Assembly: GCA_963734395.1 (NCBI GenBank)
Contig: CAVTGY010000007.1
Span: forward strand, 1,178,001-1,242,000
Reading direction: 5' to 3'
From: Bog-756 sp963734395
GTDB lineage: Bacteria; Actinomycetota; Acidimicrobiia; Acidimicrobiales; RAAP-2
DNA length: 64,000 nt
The position numbers and the translations under genes were made by a program. The notes under the pieces are model-generated. The model ran no database searches. It saw nothing but the letters and a program-made list of their open reading frames with translations, and was not told the DNA's origin. Below, in pieces: positions 9,649 to 18,380 of this stretch (the first letter of the stretch is position 1; each line of letters opens with the position of its first letter).

Positions 9649-11031
9649 GCGCCGCCGGGCCGTTCGGCGATCCGAGCCGACGGCTCGCCGTGCACGTGGT
9701 CGGGATCGGCGGTGCCGGCATGAGCGCCATCGCCACCGTGTTGCACGCCATGGGTCATACGGTCACCGGCAGCGATCTCAAGGCGTCGGCGGTAACCGAG
9801 CGGCTGTCCCGCTCCGGGGTGCCGGTGACCATTGGCCACGACGCGTCCGCCGTCGCTGCCGCCGACCTGGTCACCGCCTCCTCGGCCATCGCCGCGGGGA
9901 ACCCCGAGATCGATGCAGCTCGGCGTCGGGGTATCCCGGTGTTGTCCCGGGCCGAGACCCTCGCCTCCATCGCGTCGCTCAAGCGGTGCATCGCGGTGGC
10001 CGGAACGCACGGCAAGACGACCACTGCATCGATGATCGCCCTGCAGCTGGTGGCCGGCGGAAGCAAACCCTCCTTCCTCATCGGGGGTGATGTCAACGAG
10101 ATCGGCACCAATGCGGCGTGGGACGACGGTGAGTGGTTGGTGGTCGAGGCGGATGAGAGCGACGGCACGTTCCTCTCGCTGGATGCCGACGTCGCCGTGG
10201 TCAACAACGTCGAGGCCGATCATCTCGATCACTACGGTTCGTTTGCCGCGCTCGAAGTCCGCATTCGAGGAGTTCGTGCGCCGCGCCCGCCACCCGGTGG
10301 TGGGGGGCGATGACCCGGTGGCCGCGGCGATCGGAAAGGCGAGCGGTGCCGATGTGGTGGGAACCACGGTGGGTTGCACCCACCGGATGGTCGACCTCGG
10401 GCTGGCCCGTAGTTCGGTTGCCTTCGGCTTGGTGGGGCCGGACGGCACCGCCCTGGGACGTCTGGCGGTGCCGGTACCGGGACTGCACAACGCCAGGAAC
10501 GCCGCGGTGGCCACGGTCGCATCGCTGGCCGCGGGGGTTACCTTCGACGCCGCGGCTCGGGCTCTGGCCCGTTTCGCCGGCGTGGCACGGAGATTCGAAT
10601 TCCGGGGCGAGGTTGGCGGCGTGACCTTCGTCGACGACTACGCACACCTGCCCGGCGAGGTCAGCGCCGCGCTGGCCGCCGCTCGCAACGGTGATTGGCG
10701 GCGGGTGGTGGTGGTGTTCCAACCCCATCGCCACAGCCGTACCGCCGAGTTGGGGGAGGAATTCGGCGGGGCGTTCGGCGACGCCGACGTCGCGGTGATC
10801 ACCGATATCTACGGCGCGGGTGAGTCCCCGGTGCCCGGCGTCACCGGCGAGCTGGTGGCCGACGCAATTCGCCGTTCTTTCCCCGACCTGTCGGTGCTCT
10901 ATGCGCCGGGACGCGCCGCGCTGCGTGAGGCGGTGGAAGGGATCTTCGAAGAAGGCGACCTCTGTCTGACCCTGGGGGCCGGTGACCTCACCTCGCTCCC
11001 CGATGAGCTGATGGCTGATCCACGCTGGTGA
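9645..11031 (+). CDS. murC: UDP-MurNAc:L-alanine ligase MurC, frameshifted
   Basis: MurC adds L-alanine to UDP-MurNAc, the first Mur ligase step. Visible are the N-terminal nucleotide fold (VVGIGGAGMSAIA), the ATP loop AGTHGKTTTASM, EADESDGTF, the histidine-rich NVEADHLDHYGSF and DDYAHLPGEV in the C-terminal domain. The frame shifts at 10254-10258: deleting one G after CTCGAA restores ALESAFEEFVRRAR. GTG 9645 overlaps the murG stop. It is the only Mur ligase besides MurE in this cluster. Confidence 0.93.
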
Positions 11032-11972
11032 CCGGGCCGTCGAACACCCGCAGCGACGACCTGGCCGCGCTGGGTCGATCCCTCGGCGTGCGAGCCCGGC
11101 GCGACCACCCGCTCGGTGCGCTCACCACCTATCGGGTCGGGGGCACGGCGGCCCTGTTCGTGGAGCCCGACGACGAGGAGCAGCTGCTGGCCGTGGCCCG
11201 TGGCCTTGCCGGTCTCCAGGTGCCGGTGTTGGTCCTCGGGAAGGGCTCCAACCTGCTGATTGCCGACGGCGGCTTTCCCGGACTGGTGGTCTCCCTCGGG
11301 ACCGGATTCGACGTGTTGTCGATGGCCGGGCGCACGGTGAGGGCAGGAGGCGCGGTGAGCCTTCCGGTGCTGGCACGGCGTACGGCGGCCGCCGGCCTGT
11401 GTGGACTGGAGTGGGCGGTCGGGGTGCCCGGATCGGTCGGAGGCGCGGTGGCGATGAACGCCGGGGGCCACGGGTCGGACACCGCCGCGGTTCTGGTTTC
11501 GTACCGGTGGGTCGACCTGACCTCGGGTGAGGTTCGAGAGTCCGACGCCGAACGGCTCGAGTTCGCCTATCGGCACACCACCCTGACCGCCACCGATGTG
11601 GTGGTGGCCGGCACCTTCGAGCTCGACCCCGGCGATCCCGACACGGGTAAGGGAGCCATCGACGAGATCGTGCGCTGGCGGAGGGCCAATCAGCCCGGGG
11701 GCAGCAATGCCGGATCGGTGTTCACCAATCCGCCGGGCGACTCGGCGGGCAGGCTGATCGAGTCCTGTGGGTTGAAGGGCTTTCGGATGGGCACCGCCGT
11801 CGTGTCCACCAAGCACGCCAACTTCATCCAGGCCGACCCGGACGGATCGGCCGATGACGTTCGCCGACTCATCACCCACCTGCAGCGGGCGGTGGCGGAA
11901 GCTAGTGGGGTGACCCTCCGCACCGAGGTGCGCATGATCGGATTCCACGACGCCGGTTCGGTGGCGGGATGA
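11028..11972 (+). CDS. murB: UDP-N-acetylenolpyruvoylglucosamine reductase MurB
   Basis: MurB reduces UDP-GlcNAc-enolpyruvate to UDP-MurNAc with NADPH and FAD. FAD-binding motifs TTYRVGGTAALFVEP, LGKGSNLLIADGG and VGVPGSVGGAVAMNAGGHG are clear. The catalytic serine lies in NAGSVFTNP and the distal glutamate region in LRTEVRMIG. At 314 residues it is complete and in one frame. It overlaps murC and ftsQ by four bases at each end, so all three are probably co-translated. Confidence 0.95.
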   Translation: MTGPSNTRSDDLAALGRSLGVRARRDHPLGALTTYRVGGTAALFVEPDDEEQLLAVARGLAGLQVPVLVLGKGSNLLIADGGFPGLVVSLGTGFDVLSMAGRTVRAGGAVSLPVLARRTAAAGLCGLEWAVGVPGSVGGAVAMNAGGHGSDTAAVLVSYRWVDLTSGEVRESDAERLEFAYRHTTLTATDVVVAGTFELDPGDPDTGKGAIDEIVRWRRANQPGGSNAGSVFTNPPGDSAGRLIESCGLKGFRMGTAVVSTKHANFIQADPDGSADDVRRLITHLQRAVAEASGVTLRTEVRMIGFHDAGSVAG

Positions 11973-12772
11973 CCCCTCCCACCCGGACCGCGGTGAGAGG
12001 CCGCCCCTCGATCGACCCCCGGATACGCCAGCGCCGGGTGGCCGTCCAGCGGAGGAGGGGCCGCCGTCGGCTGTGGTGGATCGCCGGGGTGTTCCTCGCA
12101 CTGGCCGTGGCGGCCGCCGCGGTGGCCCTGTTGCACACGCCGTGGTTCAGCGCTCGGGTGGTCACGGTAACCGGCGTCCATCCCAACACCAGCGAGGCCG
12201 CCATCGTGGACGCGGCCGGCCTCCAACACCATCCTTCGCTGATCAGTGTGGACCCGGGGCCGACCGCCCAGAAGGTGGAAACACTGCCGTACATCGCCAC
12301 TGCCCAGGTGCACCGCCATTGGCCGGACGGGGTGGCCATCGCGGTGACCGAACGCGTGCCGGTGGCGACGATGGCCGGACCCGGACGGTCGTGGTCGGTC
12401 CTCGATGGTGACGGACGGACCCTGGCGGTACAGGCCACGCAGCCCGCCGGCCTGGTGGTGTTGGCGGTGCGCACCACCGCTGGGGTGGCCCAGCCGGCGC
12501 CGGTGGGCGGTACCTTGGCCGGGGGGTCGTTCGCACTCACCGTCTGTCGCACGCTTCCCCCCGCCTACGTTGCCCAGGTGACCTCGGTCACCGGGGCGGT
12601 GGACGGCACGGTGAGCATGACCCTCAATTCGGGGATCACCGTGCTGTTGGGGGGGGACGAGGATCTTGGTGCCAAGTACGAAGATGTGGCCGCCATCATC
12701 GCCCACGCCTCGTTGCAGGGAGCGACCGTCATCGACGTGACCGTGCCCCAGTCACCGGCGGTGACCGGGTGA
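11969..12772 (+). CDS. ftsQ: Cell division protein FtsQ
   Basis: A bitopic divisome protein linking cytoplasmic and periplasmic components. An arginine-rich cytoplasmic N-terminus of about 35 residues is followed by one membrane helix (AGVFLALAVAAAAVALL). A POTRA-type segment comes next (FSARVVTVTGVHPNTSEAAI through RHWPDGVAIAVTERVPVA), then the FtsQ beta domain. ATG 11969 overlaps the murB stop (ATGA). The 267-residue length is usual. A promoter-like gap separates it from ftsZ. Confidence 0.88.
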   Translation: MTPPTRTAVRGRPSIDPRIRQRRVAVQRRRGRRRLWWIAGVFLALAVAAAAVALLHTPWFSARVVTVTGVHPNTSEAAIVDAAGLQHHPSLISVDPGPTAQKVETLPYIATAQVHRHWPDGVAIAVTERVPVATMAGPGRSWSVLDGDGRTLAVQATQPAGLVVLAVRTTAGVAQPAPVGGTLAGGSFALTVCRTLPPAYVAQVTSVTGAVDGTVSMTLNSGITVLLGGDEDLGAKYEDVAAIIAHASLQGATVIDVTVPQSPAVTG

Positions 12773-12820
12773 TCCTGTCCGGGTCGGGACCGCAAGGTGT
12801 CTTCCGGGTGTCGACAGTGC

Positions 12821-12849
12821 TTGACCAGGTACTCCGCTGACCGTATCGT
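12821..12849 (+). promoter_or_regulatory. Sigma70-type promoter for ftsZ
   Basis: TTGACC at 12821-12826, a 17-bp spacer and TATCGT at 12844-12849 form a good housekeeping promoter in the 134-bp ftsQ-ftsZ gap. It predicts a leader of about 50 nt before the ftsZ ATG at 12907. Confidence 0.7.
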
Positions 12850-12906
12850 GGTCATCAACTCGCCGGTTGGAACGGTTTCAACCTTTGGTCGAGGGTAAGG
12901 GATTAC

Positions 12907-14025
12907 ATGACCGTTCCGGCACAGAATAACTATTTCGCAGTCATAAAGGTGCTGGGTGTGGGCGGGGGTGGTGTGAATGCCGTCAACCGGATGATCGATG
13001 CCGGCCTGCGGGGTGTCGAGTTCATCGCCACCAACACGGACGCCCAGGCCCTGTTGATGAGTGATGCCGACCTCAAGCTCGACATCGGGCGCCAGCTGAC
13101 CCGGGGGTTGGGAGCCGGAAGTGATCCCGAAGTGGGCCGTCTGGCTGCGGAAGAACACCGTTCCGAGATCGAGGAGGCACTCAAAGGTGCCGACATGGTG
13201 TTCATCACCGCGGGAAAGGGGGGTGGGACCGGCACCGGAGCCGCACCGGTGGTCGCCGAGATCGCCAAGAACCTCGGCGCGCTGACCATCGGGGTGGTCA
13301 CCCGTCCGTTCACCTTCGAGGGTCGCCGCCGTTCGGTCCAGGCCGAGCAGGGAATCCAAAACCTCAAGGAGAAGGTCGACACACTGATCATCATCCCCAA
13401 CGACCGGTTGTTGACCGTGTCCAACGAGAAGACGTCGATGGTCAACGCCTTCAAGATGGCCGACGAGGTGCTGATGCAGGGGGTGCAGGGGATCACCAGC
13501 CTGATCACGGTCCCCGGCCTCATCAACACCGACTTCGCTGACGTCAAGATGATCATGAGCAACGCAGGAACCGCCATCATGGGGATCGGTTCCGCCACCG
13601 GCGAGGGCCGTGCGGTCAACGCCGCCCGGGCCGCCATCACCAGTCCCCTGCTCGAGGCCTCGATCGAGGGTGCTCGCGGCATCCTGCTCAACATCGCCGG
13701 CGGACCCGATCTGGGACTGTTCGAGGTCAACGAAGCTGCGGAGATCATCCACGGGGTGGCCCACCCCGATGCCAACATCATCTTCGGAAGCGTGATCGAC
13801 GAGGCGATGGGGGAAGAAGTGAGGGTGACGGTCATCGCTGCCGGATTCGAGCGGTGGGAATCCCAGTCCCGGGGTGCGGGTCACGCCGACTCCACCGGCC
13901 GCGACGAGACCCGCAGCCGGGTGCTCGGAACCGAGAACGCACACGAGGACATCTTCGCCACGCCGCCCGACGACGAACTCGACCTGGGCGACGACGACTT
14001 CGACGTGCCCTCGTTCCTGCGCTGA
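12907..14025 (+). CDS. ftsZ: Cell division GTPase FtsZ
   Basis: FtsZ polymerises with GTP into the cytokinetic ring. The tubulin signature GGGTGTG is at residues 105-111, preceded by lysine where many bacteria have methionine and mycobacteria have glutamate. The nucleotide loop GVGGGGVNAVNRM and the T7 loop region (NTDFADVKMIM) are intact. The C-terminus ends in an acidic stretch plus DVPSFLR, the tail peptide that binds SepF and other partners. ATG 12907 follows an AAGG and a strong upstream promoter. sepF lies three genes downstream. Confidence 0.97.
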   Translation: MTVPAQNNYFAVIKVLGVGGGGVNAVNRMIDAGLRGVEFIATNTDAQALLMSDADLKLDIGRQLTRGLGAGSDPEVGRLAAEEHRSEIEEALKGADMVFITAGKGGGTGTGAAPVVAEIAKNLGALTIGVVTRPFTFEGRRRSVQAEQGIQNLKEKVDTLIIIPNDRLLTVSNEKTSMVNAFKMADEVLMQGVQGITSLITVPGLINTDFADVKMIMSNAGTAIMGIGSATGEGRAVNAARAAITSPLLEASIEGARGILLNIAGGPDLGLFEVNEAAEIIHGVAHPDANIIFGSVIDEAMGEEVRVTVIAAGFERWESQSRGAGHADSTGRDETRSRVLGTENAHEDIFATPPDDELDLGDDDFDVPSFLR

Positions 14026-14105
14026 GGCGCCCGGTCGATCCTGTCCCCATCGCCGGCTCCATCCGGGCCGCATGGAGCGACGCGGCCTGTGGTGACCTCC
14101 GGCCG

Positions 14106-14792
14106 GTGGACGGTTCGGCCGACGGTGCCACCCCTCTGACCCGGTGGGTGGGACAGGTCACCGGATCGGACTCCGGTCCCGGCCTGATCCAACGGGTCCA
14201 CTGGCTGGATCAGGTCCACGGGGCCACGGTGGTGACGGTGGGCGGACCGGTGACCGACACCTTGCTCGGGTCATCACCGTCCGGTGTGGTGGCGGTCCTT
14301 GCCGGTCGGGGCGACAGCCTGGCCTCGGACCAGACCGGTCGTTCGCTGTGCGTGCTCACCGCCGACTGCGCACCACTGGCGTTGGGCAGCGAGGAGGGAT
14401 TCTTCGCCGCCGTCCATGCCGGGTGGCGGGGCATCGTCGGCGGCGTGGTGGAGGCCACCGTCGCCGCCATGAGGTCGATGGGAGCGGGCCAGGTCTTCGG
14501 GTCTCTCGGGCCTTGTATCCACTCCGAATGCTACGAGTTCTCCGACACCGATCTGGCCACGGTGGCCGGCGCGTACGGCGACGGCGTCCGTGGCACCACC
14601 TCCGCCGGGCGGCCCGCACTGGACCTCCCCGCCGCGGTGTCCGCCGCCCTGGCCGTCGGCGGGGCCATCGAGACGGCCGGGGTCGACGCCTGCACCGCGT
14701 GCGCCGGCGGTTACTTCTCCCATCGCGGCCGGGGAGATACCGGGCGCCAGGCCCTGGTGGTGTGGTCGCAGGGTCGGTCGGGCCCACGGTGA
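14106..14792 (+). CDS. pgeF: PgeF/YfiH family purine nucleoside phosphorylase-like protein
   Basis: This multicopper-polyphenol-oxidase-like family (DUF152) includes PgeF, which removes misincorporated L-Ser from peptidoglycan precursors, and bacterial purine nucleoside phosphorylases. Metal-site motifs are QVHGATVV, LTADCAPLAL (Cys), AAVHAGWRGI (His) and LGPCIHSECYEF. GTG 14106 is the first start codon in frame after ftsZ, but family-like sequence (AGSIRAAWSD) extends upstream to about 14046 with no start there, so the 5' end is uncertain. The stop overlaps the next GTG. The placement between ftsZ and yggS is common in actinobacteria. Confidence 0.85.
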   Translation: MDGSADGATPLTRWVGQVTGSDSGPGLIQRVHWLDQVHGATVVTVGGPVTDTLLGSSPSGVVAVLAGRGDSLASDQTGRSLCVLTADCAPLALGSEEGFFAAVHAGWRGIVGGVVEATVAAMRSMGAGQVFGSLGPCIHSECYEFSDTDLATVAGAYGDGVRGTTSAGRPALDLPAAVSAALAVGGAIETAGVDACTACAGGYFSHRGRGDTGRQALVVWSQGRSGPR

Positions 14793-15526
14793 CCACCCCG
14801 GTCGAGCGGACGCCGAACCGGTTCGACGCCGGCGGGTTCATCGATCGGGTCGAGACGCTGCGCCACCGGATCGGGTCGGCCTCGGCGGATCCGGCGGGTG
14901 TACGTATCGTGGCGGTCAGCAAGGGATTCGGGGTCGAAGCGGTGCGGGCCGCCATAGCTGCCGGTCTCACCGAAGTCGGCGAGAACTATGCCGATGAGCT
15001 GGTGTCCAAGGCGGAGGAGCTGGCCCTGACCGCCCACCCTTCGCCGGTCTGGCACTTTCTGGGCGCGGTGCAACGCAACAAGGTGGCCCGCCTGGCCCCC
15101 CTGGTGACCTGGTGGCAGACCGTGAGCAGGATCGCCGAGGGCAGTGCCATCGCCAAGCGGCACCCGGGTGCCACCGTGCTGGTGCAGGTGGACGTGACCG
15201 GCCTGTCCGGGCGCGGCGGCTGCCCGCCGGCCGACGTGTCCGGACTGGTCGGCGCACTGCGGGACGAGGATCTCGACGTCGCCGGGTTGATGGCCGTCGG
15301 CCCGCTGGGTCCGGCCGAGGGATCGCGCCCGGGTTTCACCCTGGTCTCCTCCCTGGCCGACTCCCTGGATCTCCCCGTCCGGTCGATGGGGATGAGCGAC
15401 GATCTGGAGGTGGCGCTGGCCGAGGGATCGACCATGGTGCGGGTGGGCCGTGCCCTGTTCGGCGACCGGGTTCTCCACGGCGGAAGTAGTGGGCTCCCCG
15501 ACGACCCGGGTGGTGGTGGTCGCTGA
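14789..15526 (+). CDS. yggS: YggS/PROSC pyridoxal phosphate homeostasis protein
   Basis: A single-domain alanine-racemase-fold protein that binds PLP and buffers its level. The PLP lysine is in IVAVSKGFGVEAVR. Further motifs are VGENYADELVSKAEEL, WHFLGAVQRNK and the C-terminal SMGMSDDLEVALAEGSTMVRVGRALFG, of which MGMS-D and G-(S/T)-x-x-R-x-G are family hallmarks. GTG 14789 overlaps the pgeF stop (GTGA). About 245 residues, complete. Confidence 0.92.
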   Translation: MTTPVERTPNRFDAGGFIDRVETLRHRIGSASADPAGVRIVAVSKGFGVEAVRAAIAAGLTEVGENYADELVSKAEELALTAHPSPVWHFLGAVQRNKVARLAPLVTWWQTVSRIAEGSAIAKRHPGATVLVQVDVTGLSGRGGCPPADVSGLVGALRDEDLDVAGLMAVGPLGPAEGSRPGFTLVSSLADSLDLPVRSMGMSDDLEVALAEGSTMVRVGRALFGDRVLHGGSSGLPDDPGGGGR

Positions 15527-15628
15527 GAGCCGAGCCGCCCGCCGTCGGGCCTGGTCGACTCGGTGCCCCGGGCGGGGCTGTCCACCGGTCTCCGGACCCA
15601 CGCACTACGCTGTCGCCAGGAGGGAACG

Positions 15629-16199
15629 ATGCCTGCTTCGTTCATGAAGAAGACCATGGCCTACTTGGGTCTGGTCGACGACGATTACGACGATTACGAC
15701 GACTACGAGTCGCGATCACCGGTGGCGGCGGGTCGGACCGGTCAGCGTCCGATGAGTGCGATCGACGACGTCGAGGAACCCACCACGTCGATGCCCAGTC
15801 CGAGGATCCGCACGTTGACCCGGGACGAGGCGGGTGCCTCGATGGCACCGTCCCCACCACCGGCCAGTCCCCGCAGCGGGGTGGGATCGTCATCGGTGAG
15901 GCCGATCTCCCAGGACACCGCAGGGGCGCGGGTGCACATCGTGGCCCCCGGTCGGTTTGCCGACGCCCAGGAGATCGCCAACCGGCTGATGAACAACCAG
16001 CCGGTGATCGTCAACATGCAGAGTGCCGACCGCGGACCTGCAGCGCAGGATGATCGACTTCTGCAGCGGCGTGACCTACGCACTTTCGGGAGGAATGGAG
16101 CGGGTTGCCGACGAAGTGTTCCTCCTCACACCCTCCAACGTGAAGGTCTCCGACGAAGAGCGCCAACGCCTCGCCGATCGCGGGTTGGTGAATCCCTGA
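15629..16199 (+). CDS. sepF: Divisome protein SepF, frameshifted
   Basis: SepF tethers FtsZ to the membrane in actinobacteria, which lack FtsA. The N-terminal amphipathic stretch (MKKTMAYLGL) is followed by an aspartate/tyrosine-rich linker built from a 9-bp repeat. The globular domain follows (VHIVAPGRFADAQEIANRL, then FCSGVTYALSGGMERV). A one-base insertion at 16034-16035 shifts the frame; removing a G restores ADRDLQRRMIDFCSG and a natural end at TGA 16197-16199. ATG 15629 has a strong AGGAGGG at 15618-15624; a second ATG lies five codons on. Confidence 0.92.
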
Positions 16200-16246
16200 G
16201 CCAGAACCTGGTCTCGCCCGGCTCGTCGCCGGAGGTGTGAGCGGCG

Positions 16247-16519
16247 GTGTTCGAAATCATCGTCCTCATCCTGTATCTCTTCTTGGTGGTCCTCTTCGCG
16301 TACTCCATTCTGAGCTGGGTGATCGCCTCTGGACGCATGGCCTACGATTCGCCGGTCCGCAAGATCCAAAACGTGCTCTCGGCCATCTGCGAGCCGGTGT
16401 TGCGGCCGGTTCGCCGACTCCTCCCGCCCGTGCGGGTCGGGGGGGTGGGCCTCGATCTTTCGGTGCTGATCGTCTTCCTGCTGGTTTCGGTGGTGCTCAT
16501 CCCTTTGTTTTCCTCCTGA
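16247..16519 (+). CDS. YggT family membrane protein
   Basis: A 90-residue protein with two hydrophobic segments (IIVLILYLFLVVLFAYSILSW and VLIVFLLVSVVLIPLF) around the motif CEPVLRPVRRLLPP, typical of YggT. Members occur next to sepF and divIVA in actinobacteria and chloroplast relatives, with a proposed role in membrane organisation at division. The start is GTG 16247. The last residues are hydrophobic, as expected for the second helix. Confidence 0.88.
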   Translation: MFEIIVLILYLFLVVLFAYSILSWVIASGRMAYDSPVRKIQNVLSAICEPVLRPVRRLLPPVRVGGVGLDLSVLIVFLLVSVVLIPLFSS

Positions 16520-16578
16520 GGCCGCCGGCGGCGTCGCACCGCCGATCCTGGGCCATCGGGCGGCGCGCCGAAGATCCC

Positions 16579-16606
16579 TGGACCGCCTGGATTGCGCCGC
16601 TAGCAT
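16579..16606 (+). promoter_or_regulatory. Promoter of divIVA giving a leaderless mRNA
   Basis: TGGACC at 16579-16584, a 16-bp spacer and TAGCAT at 16601-16606. The proposed ATG 16614 lies seven bases after the -10, at the expected transcription start, and no ribosome site precedes it. Confidence 0.55.
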
Positions 16607-16613
16607 GGTCAGC

Positions 16614-17420
16614 ATGGATGCCTCTCAGTCTGCGCTCGATTCGCTTCGGACAGTCGAGTTCCGTGAGACCCTCAAGGGTTATCACCGGGACGACGTCGAC
16701 GAGTATCTGGAAAAGGCGGCCGTCGAGGCCGAGGGGTTGCAGGAGCAGCTTCGCCAAGGCGGCGAGCGGCTACGCCAGGCCGCGGAGCGCATCTCCCAAC
16801 TGGAGACCGCACTCGAACAGCAGCCCGAGCCGGCCCCGGCGGAGCCGGCGGTTGCCGATGACACCCTGCAGAGGACGCTGCTGTTGGCTCAGAAGTTCGT
16901 CGACCAGACCAGGGCCGACGCGGAGGGGCAGGCGGAACAGACCATCTCGGAGGCCGAGACCCGAGCGAGGATGATGACCGAGGAGGCCCAGGCCCAGGCT
17001 TCCCAGATAGCCGCCGAAGCAGAACAGCGGCTGCGGGACGAGATCAACCGGCTGGAGACGTCCCGATCCAAGCTCACCCACGAGGTCGAGGCCATGTCCC
17101 GTCATCTCGAGGGTGAGCGCAACCGGCTCCGCGCTGCGCTCGGCGACATCCTGCGGTGGGTCGACGAGAACGTACAGCCCGCCCGCGCCACCACCGACGT
17201 GCCGTCGGCGGGGGAGTCGGCCGGAAGTGACGGGAACGCGCCGGAATCGGTGCCGTCGCCGTCGCCGACACCCCAGGGGGGGAATCGCCCCACCGTGGCC
17301 GCTCAGGGGGCGCCGGCCCAGCGGGGCAGTGGTACCGGTCCGACCGGTGAGGTCACCCAGATGCGGCCCGCCGGGGTCACCACCCGGCCGGCCAACACCA
17401 ACGCGCCGCTCCCCCTCTAG
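16614..17420 (+). CDS. divIVA: DivIVA/Wag31 polar growth and division scaffold
   Basis: DivIVA proteins bind curved membrane and recruit the elongation machinery in actinobacteria. The N-terminal DivIVA domain is clear (SLRTVEFRETLKGYHRDDVDEYLEKA). A long coiled coil rich in Glu, Gln and Ala follows to about residue 190, then a proline/serine/glycine-rich disordered tail ending in NAPLPL. ATG 16614 fits the promoter spacing; an ATG three codons upstream (16605) overlaps the -10 and is less likely. It is the last dcw-linked gene before the dksA-like gene. Confidence 0.9.
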   Translation: MDASQSALDSLRTVEFRETLKGYHRDDVDEYLEKAAVEAEGLQEQLRQGGERLRQAAERISQLETALEQQPEPAPAEPAVADDTLQRTLLLAQKFVDQTRADAEGQAEQTISEAETRARMMTEEAQAQASQIAAEAEQRLRDEINRLETSRSKLTHEVEAMSRHLEGERNRLRAALGDILRWVDENVQPARATTDVPSAGESAGSDGNAPESVPSPSPTPQGGNRPTVAAQGAPAQRGSGTGPTGEVTQMRPAGVTTRPANTNAPLPL

Positions 17421-17473
17421 CGTTTCCGCAGCCCTTCTCTCCTCTCCGCCCCGACATCGCCTCGGCTGGGCGA

Positions 17474-17501
17474 TTGATGACGGTGCCGGCGCCGGTATGG
17501 T
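17474..17501 (+). promoter_or_regulatory. Upstream promoter of the dksA-like gene
   Basis: TTGATG at 17474-17479, 16 bp, TATGGT at 17496-17501. The -10 hexamer is identical to that of the second promoter 51 bp downstream. Confidence 0.5.
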
Positions 17502-17523
17502 CTCTCGCACCACGTCCGCCGGA

Positions 17524-17552
17524 TTGCCGCATCCAGCTGGGCACGGTATGGT
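17524..17552 (+). promoter_or_regulatory. Downstream promoter of the dksA-like gene
   Basis: TTGCCG at 17524-17529, 17 bp, TATGGT at 17547-17552. With the copy at 17474-17501 it forms a tandem pair in the 225-bp gap after divIVA, pointing to strong or conditional expression. Confidence 0.6.
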
Positions 17553-17645
17553 CACCCGCCCATCGGATGTCGGTCCACGGTCCTGGTCCACCGGATCGGA
17601 GCGGTCGCGACCGCCGATAGGGATGCATCTTTTAAGGAGGTCGAT

Positions 17646-18380
17646 GTGACGGCAGCAAAGAAGGCGACGGCAGCCTCGTCGAAGAAGGCGGCGCCGGCGT
17701 CGGCGTCCAAGAGGCGCTCCTCGGCCAAGGCGGCCTCCAAGAGCGCGTCCGGCCCCAAGTCGGCGGCCAAGAAGCCGAGACCGACGGCCAGGAAGCCCGC
17801 GGCGGCGGTCAAGGCCACCAAGACCACCGCATCCCGGGCGAAGCGGTCCGACCCGGTCGGAAAGAAATCAGCGCCCGCGGCCAAGAAGGCCGCGCCCCCG
17901 GTCAAGAAATCAGCGCTTGCGGCCAAGAAGGCGCCCGCGGCCAAGAAGGCGGCGGTCAAGGCCGAAGCTCGGACCCCCTCCAAGGGCCCCACCGTCGGAC
18001 CCTATGCCAAGGATGCAAAGTTCCTCGACGAGCAGCGTGTACTGCTGCTTGAGGAGCGAGCCGTGTACTCGGGCCAGGCGGTGGATCTCCGGGCCGAAGC
18101 GGATTCCCTGGCGCTGGAGCGCGAGCCCGGAGACGTCCAGTTCGACGAGGAGTCGGGTGAGGGTGGGACGGTCACCGTCGATCGTGAGCGCAACCTGGCA
18201 CTGTCGGCGCAGGCGTCCGCCGCGGTCGAGGAGATCGACGACGCATTGCGCAAGATCGATCGCAAGGTGTACGGGGGATGCGAGCGCTGCCATCATCCGA
18301 TCCCCAAGGCCCGCCTGAGGGCGTTGCCGTTCGCCCGACTGTGCGTGGCCTGCAAGAGCGGTGGGCTGTCACGGCGTTGA
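17646..18380 (+). CDS. DksA/TraR-type zinc-finger protein with histone-H1-like tail
   Basis: The C-terminal 120 or so residues are a DksA/TraR-type protein: a helical acidic region (ERNLALSAQASAAVEEIDDALRKI, quoted only in part as AVEEIDDALRKI) and a four-cysteine zinc finger with two CxxC pairs (CERC and CVAC). Such proteins act on RNA polymerase through its secondary channel. The first 110 residues are almost only Lys, Ala, Ser and Pro, with repeated AAKK units like eukaryotic H1 and mycobacterial HupB tails, suggesting DNA or RNA binding. GTG 17646 has a near-perfect AAGGAGGT. Two tandem promoters precede it. The stop overlaps the lspA start. Confidence 0.85.
   Translation: MTAAKKATAASSKKAAPASASKRRSSAKAASKSASGPKSAAKKPRPTARKPAAAVKATKTTASRAKRSDPVGKKSAPAAKKAAPPVKKSALAAKKAPAAKKAAVKAEARTPSKGPTVGPYAKDAKFLDEQRVLLLEERAVYSGQAVDLRAEADSLALEREPGDVQFDEESGEGGTVTVDRERNLALSAQASAAVEEIDDALRKIDRKVYGGCERCHHPIPKARLRALPFARLCVACKSGGLSRR

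Noticed and set aside
12565..14073. A 502-codon minus-strand frame opposite ftsQ and ftsZ
   Set aside because: It mirrors the codon pattern of ftsZ, is full of low-complexity residues and has no motif. It is a high-G+C shadow.
15680..15712. A short tandem repeat in sepF as a possible CRISPR or variable-number locus
   Set aside because: It is only two to three copies of a 9-bp unit inside the Asp/Tyr-rich SepF linker, in frame and without spacers.
17650..17960. AAG/GCC-rich repeats as a non-coding satellite
   Set aside because: They are in frame, follow a strong ribosome site and lead into a zinc-finger domain, so they encode the Lys/Ala tail.
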